A DNA stretch of 64,000 nucleotides from Microbacterium sp. SORGH_AS_0888 (GCF_030818905.1 NZ_JAUTAZ010000001.1:2542001-2606000), one strand, 5' to 3'. Shown: positions 35,681 through 45,164, numbered from the stretch's first letter. Numbers and translations: made by a program. The notes: generated by a model not told the origin, from the sequence alone.

Positions 35681-37033
35681 ATGGTCGGGTATGGCGATCT
35701 CGGAGATCTGATCCCCCGTTTCAAGCGTGCCGCGATCGACGCCTACATGCGCACGAGCCCGTCGGGCTGGCAGATCAACGGCGACACCTATGAGATCAAC
35801 TCCTCCGGCGCGCACTACAAAGTGAGCCGGCCGGGCGCCGACGGTGAGGGTGGGGGGGATTGGTCCAGTGACAACTTCATCGCCAACATCTTCGTCGGGG
35901 GCGCGAAGGACGACGAGTTCCGCGAGGCGTTCGACTCCATCCGTGCGCGCATCGACACTGCGCTCAGCCCGTGGCGTTCGCTACCCGAGCCTTCCGAGGT
36001 CGAGGCCGAGGTCGAGGCGGTACGCCAGGTCACGCGGCGGCTGTCGGGCGCGGCCGCGGCGTCCGAGGGCGGGCAGGTGGGCTCCGGCGTGATCCCGGGC
36101 AATCTAGCGTTGATACTCGAGAACAGTGATGCGATGGCTGGAACGGCGATCGCCGCGTTCAAGTCGAAGTTCGTCGCGCAGTTGGGGCCTGTGATCGGTG
36201 GACTTCACGGCCTCTCGGTCGTCCTCGGCAGCGCGGTCGCTGCGGAGAAGGGGCTGTGGGAGGCCGCGCGCCAAAACGTGGCCGAGATCGTGGAGGCGGG
36301 GCGCGCCGCATCGCAATCCCTGGCTGATTCAGGAGCGACCGGCCAGCTCAAGGTGGCACTGCAGGTCGCGGGATGGGCGGCGAAGGGAGCGAAGATCTTC
36401 GTCCCCGGTGCGGCGCAGGTGTTCGAGGTCGTCGGCCTCGGGATCGAGGTTGTTCAAGGCGCTGCAACCGACAACAAGACAGAGACGATCGAGGGCGCCG
36501 ACGCCGTCGGCGTGCTCTCGGCGTTCGAGGGCGCTCTTGAAGCGCTCAACGGCGAGATCCGCGCCGAAGAGGCCCTGCTGCAAGACAACCTGACGAAGAA
36601 CCTCGCGAACGTCCGGGCCGACCGGTCGTCCTACGATCTGTCGGTTCCTCCGGTACGCAACGACCCGGGAACGTCATCCGACGTCATCGCCTATCAGCCT
36701 GCCCTGATTCAGGAGATCACGCGGACGTATCTGCCGGCGATTGCTTCGGAGTTGACCGAGACAGGGAGCACACTGTTGAGTGCATCGCTCGGATGCATCA
36801 TGCGCGATGGTGCACTCGGCATTGATGCTCGGGGTCCCGGTGCTGCCTGGAGCGAGATGCGATGGCTCCTCAACGAGCTCTTGCGGAACCTCTCGTGGGA
36901 TGTCACGAAGGGGGCGGAGAACCTCGACCTGGTGCTGCAGGATCTGCAGTCGCACGAGCAGCAGGTCGCCGACGACATCGCAAAGGTCCTCGCAGAGCTC
37001 GACGCGGGGAATCCGACCGACCCGTGGAACTGA
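35681..37033 (+). CDS. Large mostly helical protein of unknown function
   Basis: 450 residues, not recognised. The N-terminal 100 residues mix strands and helices (YEINSSGAHYKVSRPGADG, then SDNFIANIFVGGAKDDEF). From about 105 the sequence is mainly helical, with alanine-rich hydrophobic stretches near 152-190 and 222-262 that could enter or sit on a membrane, and a C-terminal helical hairpin (about 395-440) ending NPTDPWN. There is no signal peptide. GAGGGAGAAGG precedes the ATG. It follows the small membrane protein by 2 bp. The helical shape recalls secreted effectors of type VII systems, but no WxG motif, ATPase or Esx neighbour is present, so no function is assigned. Confidence 0.7.
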   Translation: MVGYGDLGDLIPRFKRAAIDAYMRTSPSGWQINGDTYEINSSGAHYKVSRPGADGEGGGDWSSDNFIANIFVGGAKDDEFREAFDSIRARIDTALSPWRSLPEPSEVEAEVEAVRQVTRRLSGAAAASEGGQVGSGVIPGNLALILENSDAMAGTAIAAFKSKFVAQLGPVIGGLHGLSVVLGSAVAAEKGLWEAARQNVAEIVEAGRAASQSLADSGATGQLKVALQVAGWAAKGAKIFVPGAAQVFEVVGLGIEVVQGAATDNKTETIEGADAVGVLSAFEGALEALNGEIRAEEALLQDNLTKNLANVRADRSSYDLSVPPVRNDPGTSSDVIAYQPALIQEITRTYLPAIASELTETGSTLLSASLGCIMRDGALGIDARGPGAAWSEMRWLLNELLRNLSWDVTKGAENLDLVLQDLQSHEQQVADDIAKVLAELDAGNPTDPWN

Positions 37034-37036
37034 GGC

Positions 37037-38374
37037 TCACCGCGACCGTTTGACGACGTCGTACGCGTCCAGCGCGGCCTTGCGGGAGGCGGCGAGATCG
37101 ACGATCGGCTCTATCCGCTCCGAGTCGGGGGCCCACTGCGACACGTAGAGCCCCTGCGGGTCGAACTTCTTCGCCTGCAGCAGCGGGTTGAAGATGCGGA
37201 AGTAGGGCGCCGCATCCGCCCCGGAACCCGCGACCCACTGCCAGTTGAAGGGGTTGTTCGCCGCATCCGCGTCGACGAGCGTGTCCCAGAACCACTGCTC
37301 GCCCCGGCGCCAGTCGATCAGGAGGTTCTTCACGAGCAGGGATGCCGCGGCCATCCGCACGCGATTGTGCATGTACCCGGTGGTCCACAGCTCGCGCATG
37401 CCCGCGTCGACCAGAGGGAACCCGGTGCGCCCCCGCTGCCAGGCGCGCAGGAGCGAGGGCCGCGGCCGAGGCCACGGGAAAGCGTCGAACTCGCGCCGCA
37501 GGTTCGCGGTCGCGAGGTCGGGGTGGTGGAACAGCACGTGCCAGGCGAACTCGCGCCATCCGAGCTCGGAAAGGAAGCGCCCCGCATCCGCGCCATCGGC
37601 GAGGGCCGTGTGCCACACCGTGTACGGGCTCAGCTCGCCCCAGCGCAGACGGGGGGAGAGGAGGGATGTCGCGCCCGCGGCCGGCTCGTCGCGCGCCCGG
37701 TCGTAGTGGTCGACGTCGTCCGCGAGGAACTCGTGCAGCCGCCGGCGCGCGGCCGGCTCGCCGGGCTCCCAACGCTCGCGCAGACCGCCCGCCCAGTCGG
37801 GGCGCGTAGGCAGCAGTCCCCAGTCGCCGAGCGACTCGGACGCGGGCGCGCGCCTCGGGCCGGGGATGCGCCGCGGTTCGGGCAGCGGCTGGCGCGGCGC
37901 GGGAAGGTGGAGGCAGGCGCGCCAGAACGGGGTGTACACCGAGAAGGGGGTGCCCGCTCCCGTGCGCACGTTCCACGGCTCGAACAGCAGCGAGCCGGCG
38001 AAGGATCGCGCCTCGACGCCGTCGGCGGCGAACCGCTCCTTCAGCGCGCGGTCGATCTCGCGCTCGGGGCCGCCGTAGCGGCGGTTCCAGCTGACGGCCG
38101 TGGCTCCGGCATCCACCACGGCCTGCGGCACGACGTCGGCCGCGCGGCCTCGCCGCAGCATGAGGCGGGAGCCGCGTTCCCGCAGGCGCTCGCCGAGGGA
38201 GTCGAGCGAGTGGTGCAGCCACCACCGGGCGGTGCCGCCGAGCGGGCGCACCCCGGGGGAGACCTCGTCGAGCACGTACAGCCCGACCACCGGCTCGTCG
38301 CGCTCGATCGCCGCGCGCAGCGCCGGGTTGTCGGCGAGTCGCAGGTCGTCGCGGAACCAGACGAGGGTGGTCAT
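37037..38374 (-). CDS. phr: Deoxyribodipyrimidine photolyase (cryptochrome/photolyase family)
   Basis: 445 residues. It repairs UV-made cyclobutane pyrimidine dimers with light and FAD. The N-terminal antenna domain begins TTLVWFRDDLRLADNPAL. The FAD domain shows RWGELSPYTVW, LGWREFAWHVLFHHPDL, TGFPLVDAGMRELWTTGYMH, NRVRMAAASLLVKNLLIDWR and NWQWVAGSGADAAPYFRIFN, all photolyase hallmarks. It stops 3 bp from the end of the opposite-strand 450-residue gene. A 19-bp inverted repeat lies in its upstream region. Confidence 0.95.
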   Translation of the reverse strand: MTTLVWFRDDLRLADNPALRAAIERDEPVVGLYVLDEVSPGVRPLGGTARWWLHHSLDSLGERLRERGSRLMLRRGRAADVVPQAVVDAGATAVSWNRRYGGPEREIDRALKERFAADGVEARSFAGSLLFEPWNVRTGAGTPFSVYTPFWRACLHLPAPRQPLPEPRRIPGPRRAPASESLGDWGLLPTRPDWAGGLRERWEPGEPAARRRLHEFLADDVDHYDRARDEPAAGATSLLSPRLRWGELSPYTVWHTALADGADAGRFLSELGWREFAWHVLFHHPDLATANLRREFDAFPWPRPRPSLLRAWQRGRTGFPLVDAGMRELWTTGYMHNRVRMAAASLLVKNLLIDWRRGEQWFWDTLVDADAANNPFNWQWVAGSGADAAPYFRIFNPLLQAKKFDPQGLYVSQWAPDSERIEPIVDLAASRKAALDAYDVVKRSR

Positions 38375-38431
38375 GCTCCGACGCTACGGCTCGGGCCGCC
38401 GTCCGCATCCGGCTTGACAGCGGACCGTGCG

Positions 38432-38500
38432 CACAACTCAGGCAGAATCGCGTCCCACGGGCGCCGCGGCACCCTGAACGCCGATTCTGCCTGAGTTGTG
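38432..38500. repeat. Perfect 19-bp inverted repeat upstream of phr
   Basis: CACAACTCAGGCAGAATCG (38432-38450) and its exact reverse complement (38482-38500) enclose a 31-nt GC-rich loop. Unlike the other long palindromes in the window it is between two genes reading the same way, after the lipid kinase gene and before phr. It may end the kinase transcript. Confidence 0.65.
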
Positions 38501-38517
38501 AACGGCGGCGCGGGGCG

Positions 38518-39510
38518 TCAGAGCCGCGACACGGGGTGCCCCGGCGGCAGCGACACGAGCAGGCCGCCCTCGACGACCCGGCAGTGCATGCGCACCGCCT
38601 CGCCGAAGGCGTCGCCGTCGAGCTGAACCGCCTGCGGCGGCGTCGCACCCGCCTCGGTGGCGACCCCCTGCAGGTACCGCACCGACTGGTCCCGGCGGTG
38701 CTCGAGCACGAGGCGGCCGGCCTTGAAGCGGCGCAGCACCGAGTTGTCCCACCACACGCGCCGCCAGACGGCGAGCCAGCCCCACCAGCCGCGTGGCTTG
38801 ATGAGGACGACATCCATCGCGCCGTCGATGATCGACGCGTCGGGGATCAGCGCGATCCCGGCCGGCAGCGCACCGCAGATCGCGAACAGGATGCTGTAGA
38901 CCCGCGTCGTATGGATGCGCTCGTCGTCGAGCTGGTACATGAGCCGGAAGGGGCGGGCCTTGGGCAGCGAGCGCGCCGCCCCGTCGACGTACGCGACCCA
39001 GCCGACCGCCTTCTTCAGCGTGGGACGGGTGTTGGCGATCATCGCCGCATCCAGCCCCATGCCCGCCATCACGACGAACGCGGCCTCCGTGCGCGTGCCG
39101 TCGGGGCGGGAGATCTGCGCGATGCCGATGTCGATGGGCTGGCGATCGCCGTCGAAGGCTGCGGCGATGACCCGCTCCGGGTCGTCGAGCGGGAGCCGCA
39201 GGTTGCGGGCGAGGAGATTCCCGGTGCCGCTGGGCACGATCGTGAGCGGCACGTCCGTGCCGGCGATCGCCTCGGCGACGGCTCGGACGGTCCCGTCGCC
39301 GCCGGCGACGAGCACCGACGCCGCCCCGCCTTCCAGCGCCTCGCGCACGCGCCCCTGCCCGGGGTCGTCGACGGACGTCTCGAAGAACCGCGGCGGATCC
39401 CACCCCGCGCGGCGCGACAGGTGCACGACCTGCTCGCGGAGACGCGCGGCGTCCACCTTGATCGGGTTGTACACGAGCGCGGCGTGGCGGGAAGGCGCCG
39501 CGTGCGTCAT
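38518..39510 (-). CDS. Diacylglycerol/sphingosine kinase family lipid kinase
   Basis: 330 residues with the DAGK catalytic domain at the N-terminus: ALVYNPIKVDAARLR, the nucleotide-binding VAGGDGTVRAVAEAI and TIVPSGTGNLLARNL, then a C-terminal NAD-kinase-like beta domain (VQLDGDAFGEAVRMHC). Such proteins (DgkB/YegS/BmrU type) phosphorylate diacylglycerol or related lipids at the inner membrane face. An in-frame GTG two codons upstream is an alternative start. The gene is divergent from serS, with only 42 bp between starts. Confidence 0.9.
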   Translation of the reverse strand: MTHAAPSRHAALVYNPIKVDAARLREQVVHLSRRAGWDPPRFFETSVDDPGQGRVREALEGGAASVLVAGGDGTVRAVAEAIAGTDVPLTIVPSGTGNLLARNLRLPLDDPERVIAAAFDGDRQPIDIGIAQISRPDGTRTEAAFVVMAGMGLDAAMIANTRPTLKKAVGWVAYVDGAARSLPKARPFRLMYQLDDERIHTTRVYSILFAICGALPAGIALIPDASIIDGAMDVVLIKPRGWWGWLAVWRRVWWDNSVLRRFKAGRLVLEHRRDQSVRYLQGVATEAGATPPQAVQLDGDAFGEAVRMHCRVVEGGLLVSLPPGHPVSRL

Positions 39511-39540
39511 GGTCACACGATAGCCCGCCCTGCCCCGCTC

Positions 39541-39546
39541 TAGACT
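39541..39546 (+). promoter_or_regulatory. Extended -10-like hexamer for leaderless serS
   Basis: TAGACT ends 6 nt before the serS GTG, leaving no room for a Shine-Dalgarno. The transcript should begin at the start codon itself. No T-box leader is present, which would need well over 100 nt. Confidence 0.55.
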
Positions 39547-39552
39547 TGACCC

Positions 39553-40818
39553 GTGATCGATCCGACTCTCCTCCGCGAAGATCCCGAGCTCGTCAAGCGT
39601 TCGCAGGCGGCGCGCGGCGAGTCCGCCGAGACGGTGGATGCGGCACTGTCGGCCGATCGCGACCGTCGCCAGGCGATCACGGTGTTCGAAGAGCTGCGTG
39701 CCCGCCAGAACGCCCACGGCAAGCTCGTCGCGCAGGCATCCAAAGACGAGAAGCCCGCGCTCGTGGCGGCGGCCAAGGAGCTGAGCGACCAGGTCAAGGC
39801 GGCCCAGCAGGCCGTGAACGACGCCGAGCAGGCCGCATCCGAGGCTCTCGAGAAGATCGAGAACATCGTGATCGACGGCGTTCCCGAGGGCGGCGAGGAC
39901 GACTTCGTCACCCTGCGCACGCACGGCGAGCTGCCGACGTTCGACTTCGAGCCGCGCGACCACCTCGAGATCGGCGAGCTGCTCGGGGCGATCGACATGG
40001 AACGCGGCACGAAGGTCTCCGGCAGCCGCTTCTACTTCCTCACCGGCGTCGGGGCGCGACTGGAGCTGGCGATCATGACGCTCGCGCTCGATCGTGCGCT
40101 CGCCGCGGGGTTCACCCCGATGATCCCGCCGACGCTCGTGCGGCCCGAGGTCATGTACGGGACGGGCTTCCTCGGAAAGCACTCCGCCGAGGTGTACCAC
40201 CTCGAGGAGCAGGACCTGTACCTCGTCGGCACGAGCGAGGTGCCGCTGGCCGGGTACCACATGGGTGAGATCCTCGACCTGTCGCGAGGCCCCAAGCGCT
40301 ACGCGGGCTGGTCGACCTGTTACCGCAGCGAGGCGGGCTCGTACGGCAAGGACACCCGCGGCATCATCCGCGTGCACCAGTTCAACAAGCTCGAGATGTT
40401 CGTGTACGCCGACCCGGAGATCGCCGAGGCCGAGCACGAGCGACTCGTGGCGATGCAGGAGGGGATGCTGCAGGACCTCGGGCTCGCGTACCGCGTGATC
40501 GATGTCGCGGCGGGCGACCTCGGCTCCTCGGCCGCGCGCAAGTTCGACGTCGAGGCGTGGGTGCCGACCCAGGGCGCCTACCGCGAGCTGACGAGCACCT
40601 CGAACTGCACGACCTACCAGGCCCGGCGTCTCGACATCCGCCACCGTCCCGACGGCGGCCGCACGGCTCACGTGGCGACCCTCAACGGGACGCTGGCCAC
40701 GACGCGCTGGATCGTGGCGCTGCTGGAGACCCATCAGCGGGCGGACGGCTCGGTGACGGTGCCCGAGGTGCTGCGCCCCTACCTCGGTGGCCTCGAGGTG
40801 CTGGAGCCGATCGCGTGA
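39553..40818 (+). CDS. serS: Seryl-tRNA synthetase
   Basis: 421 residues. It charges tRNA-Ser (and tRNA-Sec where present). An N-terminal antiparallel coiled-coil arm (about 30-105) precedes the class II core with motif 2 [20 protein letters not shown] and motif 3 [21 protein letters not shown] start, apparently leaderless. The stop overlaps the start of the HAD-family gene (GTGA), so the two are co-transcribed. Two tRNA-Ser genes lie just downstream within 3.5 kb. Confidence 0.97.
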   Translation: MIDPTLLREDPELVKRSQAARGESAETVDAALSADRDRRQAITVFEELRARQNAHGKLVAQASKDEKPALVAAAKELSDQVKAAQQAVNDAEQAASEALEKIENIVIDGVPEGGEDDFVTLRTHGELPTFDFEPRDHLEIGELLGAIDMERGTKVSGSRFYFLTGVGARLELAIMTLALDRALAAGFTPMIPPTLVRPEVMYGTGFLGKHSAEVYHLEEQDLYLVGTSEVPLAGYHMGEILDLSRGPKRYAGWSTCYRSEAGSYGKDTRGIIRVHQFNKLEMFVYADPEIAEAEHERLVAMQEGMLQDLGLAYRVIDVAAGDLGSSAARKFDVEAWVPTQGAYRELTSTSNCTTYQARRLDIRHRPDGGRTAHVATLNGTLATTRWIVALLETHQRADGSVTVPEVLRPYLGGLEVLEPIA

Positions 40819-41715
40819 CCGAGGCCCGGCTGCCCGAGACCGGCGAGGTCGAGGTCGCGACGGCCGCGGAGGCGGCGGAGCTCGTCGAGGAGATCGCCGA
40901 GGGCGCCGCCCCTGCCGTCTCCCCGATGCTGATCGTGCTCGACATCGACGGCACGGTGCTGCTCGAGGATGAGACGCTCAGCCCCGGCATCGTCGAGGCG
41001 GTGGAGCATGCCCACCGCGCGGGGCACGAGGTCATGCTCGCGACCGGCCGGAGCTGGGAGGCGACTCGGGGCATCCAGCACGTGCTGGAGATCCAGCCCG
41101 AGTACGCCGTGTGCTCGAACGGGGCCGTGATCATGCAGCGGGTGGCCGGCGCCGAGGCGCACTACGAGCGCTGCCACGTCGAGACGTTCGACCCCGCCGA
41201 TGTGCTCAGGGTGCTGCGCGAGCACCTGCCCGACGCCCGGTATCTGGTGGAGCTGCCGGACGGCGCGCGCGAGTACACCGAGTACCTCGACGACTGGAAC
41301 CTGCACCAGGCGACGCGGGTGTCGTTCGAGGAGCTCTCGCGCCGACCCGTGACGCGCGTCGTCGTGGTCTCGCCCGAGCACGGCGAGCAGGACTTCGTCG
41401 ACCTCGTCGCGACGCTGGGCCTGAACCAGGTGTCGTACGCCGTCGGCTGGACGGCGTGGCTCGACATCGCGCCCAAGGGCGTCGACAAGGGGTCCGCGCT
41501 CGCGCTCGTGCGCGAATGGCTCGACGTGGCCCCCCGACCGGGTGCTCGTGATGGGCGACGGTCGGAACGACCTCGGCATGTTCGCGTGGGCGCGTGAGAA
41601 CGGTGGTCGCGCGGTGGCCATGGGTCAGGGCCCGCAGGAGGTGCGGGATGCCGCGGGCGAGGTGACCGCATCCGTCGTCGAAGGCGGGGTCGCCGCGATC
41701 CTCCGTGCGTTGTAG
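40815..41715 (+). pseudogene. HAD-superfamily (Cof-type) phosphatase, frameshifted in a C-tract
   Basis: The first 237 codons or so encode the start of a Cof-type HAD hydrolase: motif I LIVLDIDGTVLLEDETLS, cap domain and LDIAPKGVDKGSALALV. After a run of six C at 41530-41535 the frame is lost and ends at a TGA at 41595-41597. The missing part, VLVMGDGRNDLGMFAWAREN (motif IV) through VAAILRAL, is intact in the next frame to a TAG at 41713-41715. One C too many explains it: a real mutation or a sequencing error. If intact it would be a ~300-residue sugar-phosphate/FMN-type phosphatase coupled to serS. Confidence 0.85.
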
Positions 41716-41764
41716 CCGCGGGGCGCTCGTCTAGACTCGCTTCGGATGTGTCGACATCCCCCTG

Positions 41765-41849
41765 GGAGAGTTGTCCGAGCGGCCGAAGGATCCGGTCTTG
41801 AAAACCGGTGGGCAGCAATGCCCCGTGGGTTCGAATCCCACACTCTCCG
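41765..41849 (+). tRNA. tRNA-Ser (anticodon TGA)
   Basis: The acceptor stem GGAGAGT pairs with ACTCTCC (41842-41848) and the discriminator is G. The anticodon stem CCGGT/ACCGG encloses loop CTTGAAA with anticodon TGA at 41799-41801. A long variable arm and GGTTCGAATCC T-arm complete a class II tRNA. CCA is not encoded. TAGACT at 41731-41736 is a likely promoter -10. Confidence 0.96.
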
Positions 41850-41857
41850 CCCTTCCC

Positions 41858-41935
41858 TGACCGCGAGACCAGTCCGTCGCGCCGAGACCGGTGGCTTTCT
41901 CGCCGGTCTCGGCGCGCGGGACTGGTCTCGCGGTC
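41858..41935. repeat. Dispersed nested inverted repeat, family A copy 2
   Basis: TGACCGCGAGACCAGT (41858-41873) pairs with ACTGGTCTCGCGGTC (41921-41935). The inner palindrome GCCGAGACCGG...CCGGTCTCGGC is also kept. It sits 8 bp after the tRNA-Ser and just before the stop of the opposite-strand VIT gene, again a convergent junction. Confidence 0.8.
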
Positions 41936-41965
41936 TTGACGGGGGCGCGGGGCGGGGCGGGGCGC

Positions 41966-42685
41966 TCAGCCGATCGTCGTCCCGAACAGCGTGCCGACGA
42001 GGTAGGTCGCGCCGAGGGCGAGCGCGCCGCCGATCACGGTGCGCAGCACGGCGCGACCGCGACGCGCCCCGCCGATCCACGCGGCGAGGTACCCCGTGAC
42101 CGCGAGTGCGACGAGCACGGCGACGAAGGTCGCGGCGACCCGCACGGGTGCGGGCAGGAGCAGGATCGTCGCCAGAGGCAGCAGTGCCCCGATCGTGAAG
42201 GCGATGGCAGAGGCCAACGCGGCGTGCCATGGGCTCACGATGTCGTCGGGGTCGATGTTCAGCTCGGCCGAGAGATGGGCGGCGAGGGCGTCGCGCTGGG
42301 TGAGCTCGGTCGCGACCTGTGTCGCGGTGGCGGTCGAGAGGCCTTGGGCCTCGTAGAGGCCGACGAGCTCGGTGAACTCGTCCTCGGGACTCTCGGCGAG
42401 CTCGCGTCGCTCCTTCGCGATGAGCGCGGTCTCGGAGTCACTCTGGCTGGAGACGGAGACGTACTCGCCGAGCGCCATCGAGATCGCCCCTCCGACGAGG
42501 GCCGCGGCGCCGGCCAGGAACACCGGCGCGACCTCGGATGTGGCTCCGGCCACGCCGACGGCGACGGCGGCCGTCGACACGATGCCGTCGTTGGCGCCGA
42601 GGACGCCCGCCCGCAGCCAGTTCAGGCGCTGCGCGAGGCCGGCACGGTGCGGCTCGTCCGGGTGTGCGTAAGCGGGGCTGGTCAT
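41966..42685 (-). CDS. VIT1/CCC1-family membrane metal transporter
   Basis: 239 residues. The family signature LNWLRAGVLGANDGIVSTAAVAVGVAGA lies near the N-terminus, with five membrane segments and a cytoplasmic metal-binding helical region (GEYVSVSSQSDSETALIAKERREL, then EFTELVGLYEAQGLS). Members move Fe2+ or Mn2+ out of the cytoplasm; the bacterial type usually gives metal tolerance. No regulator is adjacent. It converges on the tRNA-Ser. Confidence 0.9.
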   Translation of the reverse strand: MTSPAYAHPDEPHRAGLAQRLNWLRAGVLGANDGIVSTAAVAVGVAGATSEVAPVFLAGAAALVGGAISMALGEYVSVSSQSDSETALIAKERRELAESPEDEFTELVGLYEAQGLSTATATQVATELTQRDALAAHLSAELNIDPDDIVSPWHAALASAIAFTIGALLPLATILLLPAPVRVAATFVAVLVALAVTGYLAAWIGGARRGRAVLRTVIGGALALGATYLVGTLFGTTIG

Positions 42686-42854
42686 GGCGGCAGGCTATTC
42701 CGCGAGGCGGACTGCGCGCCACGAAGGTGAGACATCCCTTCGCCGGAGCGGTAGCGGCCGGGTGCGGGGGTTTCCCAGCGGGAGCGGGTAGATTCATGAC
42801 AAAGTGCCCGTGACCGGGGTGCTTTCGATCGCGAGAACGACCAGAAGGACCCGA

Positions 42855-44120
42855 GTGAGCCCGTCACATCGCAACGGTCGCCGCCAGACGGTGGCGCGCC
42901 ACGGCCAGCTCCGCTCCCCGCATCCGGTGTCCCAGATCTTCACGGTGCTCGCGGTGGCTGTCGCGGTCGTGCTGGTCGCCGGAGTCGGGGTCGTCGGCTA
43001 CAACTTCTGGAGCGCGGCATCCACGCTGGCGAGCAACTCGGTCGAGCTCGAGGGGCAGACCGCCGCGCCGCCGAACATCGGCGCGATCGAGGGGGACTTC
43101 AACATCCTGCTCGTCGGCACGGATGCGTGCGAGCCGGCGTACGCGCACTATTTCCCCGGACGCTGCGACGGGCCGGACGCCGAGGGCGAGCTCAACGACG
43201 TCAACATCATGATCCATGTGTCCGACAACCCGCGTCGGGTCACGGCGGTCTCGTTCCCGCGGGATCTCATGATCCCGATCCCGTCGTGCACGCGGGAGGA
43301 CGGCTCCACGTCCTCGGCGGCGAGCAAGCAGCAGCTCAACGTGTCGTACGGCTACGGCGGCCTGTCGTGCGTCGCGAAGACCATCTCGAAGCTCACCGGG
43401 CAGAACATCGACTACGCCGCGAAGATCACCTGGGGCGGTGTGATCGAGATCACGAACGCGATCGGCGGCGTGAACGTCTGCGTCGCGAACGGCATCTACG
43501 ACCCCGACAACACGGGTCTCGATCTCGCACCGGGCGAGCACACGCTGAAGGGTGTCGAGGCGCTCGAGTTCCTGCGCACGCGGCACGGCGTGGGTGACGG
43601 CTCCGACCTCGGGCGTATCTCGAACCAGCAGCTCTACATGTCGAACCTCGTGAAGAAGATCGTGAGCGACGACACCCTCTCGAACGTCGGCACGGTGTAC
43701 TCGCTTGCGAACACGATCGTCGACAACGTGACGCCGAGCTCGAACCTCGCGAACCCGCTCACGCTCGTGCAGCTCGCGCTCACGATGAAGGGCGTGTCGT
43801 TCAGCGACATCGTCTTCGTGCAGTACCCGACCGGCACCGACCCGGACAACGCGGCGAAGGTCGTGCCCAACACGAGTGCGGCATCCGAGCTCTTCGACGC
43901 GCTCGAGGCGAACCAGCAGCTCATCCTCACCGGCGGCACGAGCCCCAACAGCTCCAGCGCGGGCACCATCGTGATCGACCCGACGCCCGCTCCGACGGAT
44001 GCGCCCACCCCCTCGACACCCACGGATACGGCGACTCCGACGGACGCGGCGACCCTCCCGTCGTCGATCACCGGACAGACGGCCGCAGAGCAGACCTGCT
44101 CCAACGGCAACGCCGGCTGA
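42855..44120 (+). CDS. LytR-CpsA-Psr (LCP) family cell-wall glycopolymer ligase
   Basis: 421 residues: basic cytoplasmic N-terminus, one membrane anchor (about 26-50), extracellular LCP domain and a Pro/Thr-rich tail (PTPAPTDAPTPSTPTDTATP). LCP hallmarks are FNILLVGTDACE, TAVSFPRDLMIPIP with the lipid-phosphate-binding arginine, and LEFLRTRHGVGDGSDLGRIS. These enzymes attach teichoic-acid-like or arabinogalactan-type polymers to peptidoglycan. GTG is chosen because AGAAGGA lies 5 nt upstream; an earlier in-frame GTG at 42804 lacks one. Two disulfide-capable cysteines (DACEPAYAHYFPGRCDG) are present. Confidence 0.92.
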   Translation: MSPSHRNGRRQTVARHGQLRSPHPVSQIFTVLAVAVAVVLVAGVGVVGYNFWSAASTLASNSVELEGQTAAPPNIGAIEGDFNILLVGTDACEPAYAHYFPGRCDGPDAEGELNDVNIMIHVSDNPRRVTAVSFPRDLMIPIPSCTREDGSTSSAASKQQLNVSYGYGGLSCVAKTISKLTGQNIDYAAKITWGGVIEITNAIGGVNVCVANGIYDPDNTGLDLAPGEHTLKGVEALEFLRTRHGVGDGSDLGRISNQQLYMSNLVKKIVSDDTLSNVGTVYSLANTIVDNVTPSSNLANPLTLVQLALTMKGVSFSDIVFVQYPTGTDPDNAAKVVPNTSAASELFDALEANQQLILTGGTSPNSSSAGTIVIDPTPAPTDAPTPSTPTDTATPTDAATLPSSITGQTAAEQTCSNGNAG

Positions 44121-44181
44121 CCGGTTCTCGCGCTCGCGCGGCAACAGGTATGCTTGGCGGGTGTGCGCTTATCGCGCACCT

Positions 44182-44273
44182 GGAGACGTCGCATAGTCAG
44201 GCCTAGTGCACCACCCTGCTAAGGTGGAGTCCCCGTAAGGGGACCGAGGGTTCAAATCCCTCCGTCTCCGCCA
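44182..44273 (+). tRNA. tRNA-Ser (anticodon GCT)
   Basis: Acceptor stem GGAGACG pairs with CGTCTCC (44263-44269), discriminator G, and CCA is encoded (44271-44273). The anticodon stem CCACC/GGTGG holds loop CTGCTAA with GCT at 44218-44220. The long variable arm (GTCCCCGTAAGGGGAC) and GGTTCAAATCC T-arm fit a class II serine tRNA reading AGC/AGU. Confidence 0.96.
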
Positions 44274-44402
44274 CTTCTTGTTCGTGTGAGCCGCGAGAAG
44301 CCGTCGCGATGTGATGGCTCTTCGCCTTCAGCGTGCCGGCCGTCGGGATCGGGTGGGTACGCCCCCCCATATGCAGACGGTGCGTGGTGGGGGATCGCGA
44401 CG

Positions 44403-45101
44403 TCAGCGGGGTGAGGCGGGCCGTTTCTCGTGGGGGTCGTGCTCGTCTGGCGTCGCTCGTTCCACGATGCGCAGGGGCAGGCGATGCTGCTCACGGAATG
44501 CAGCAGCGGCCCTTTCGCCGTCGCCGTCGCGTATGGCATCCTGCATCCGCCGGTAGCAGGCGATTCGCTCGGGGTCCGCGCCGAGTATGGGTCTGATGTG
44601 CCGTATGCTTCTCAGCACGATGAATCGCATGTCGGCGATCGCCCGCTGCAACATCACGTTGCCGCACCGATCGGTCATGAACTTCACGAAGTCGCGTCCG
44701 GCTTGAAAGGACGTCGCTGGGTCCGGGGCGTCGATGAGCGCTTGCACGAGATCGATCGCGTGGATCCGGTCAGACTCCGACAACCTCGGCACGGCCATGG
44801 CGACAACCATGGATGATTGGATCCCGCTGAACTCGAGGATTTGAACGATGAGATCGTCGTCGACCGGGGCCACCTTCGTGCCTACCTGGGGTGTTGCGTC
44901 TACCAGACCTAGTTGCTGCAGTCGCTGCAAGGCCTCTCGGACCGGCGTGCGTGAGACGCCGAACGCCGCAGCGAGCTGGTGATCGTTGAGCGGCTCGTTC
45001 TCCGCGAGCTCGCCGGCGACGATGGCATCCGAGAGCCGTGTGAACACTTGATCGGCCAGCAGCCCATCGCTCCGTGAAAGCGGGCTCGCAGATATGGGCA
45101 C
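44403..45101 (-). CDS. GntR family regulator, FadR/FCD subfamily
   Basis: 232 residues. The winged helix (DHQLAAAFGVSRTPVREALQ) is followed by an all-helical FCD ligand-binding domain with likely metal-ligand histidines and aspartates. The helix-turn-helix sequence is very typical (VSRTPVREAL). It is divergent from the LPXTG surface-protein gene across a 183-bp region with two identical palindromic sites, so it probably controls that gene and itself. The ligand, usually a carboxylic acid in this subfamily, is unknown. Confidence 0.9.
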   Translation of the reverse strand: MPISASPLSRSDGLLADQVFTRLSDAIVAGELAENEPLNDHQLAAAFGVSRTPVREALQRLQQLGLVDATPQVGTKVAPVDDDLIVQILEFSGIQSSMVVAMAVPRLSESDRIHAIDLVQALIDAPDPATSFQAGRDFVKFMTDRCGNVMLQRAIADMRFIVLRSIRHIRPILGADPERIACYRRMQDAIRDGDGERAAAAFREQHRLPLRIVERATPDEHDPHEKRPASPR

Positions 45102-45164
45102 GCAACTGATTATGCTGCTCGATCAACCTGGACCGGCAGCTCAAGAGTTCACATCTTTTTGATT

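Noticed and set aside
35681..37033. Type VII secretion effector or polymorphic toxin
   Set aside because: No WxG motif, LXG domain, C-terminal toxin domain, immunity gene, EccC or Esx neighbour was seen.
39511..39552. A T-box or other riboswitch in front of serS
   Set aside because: Only 42 bp separate serS from the divergent gene, and the hexamer-to-start spacing indicates a leaderless message.
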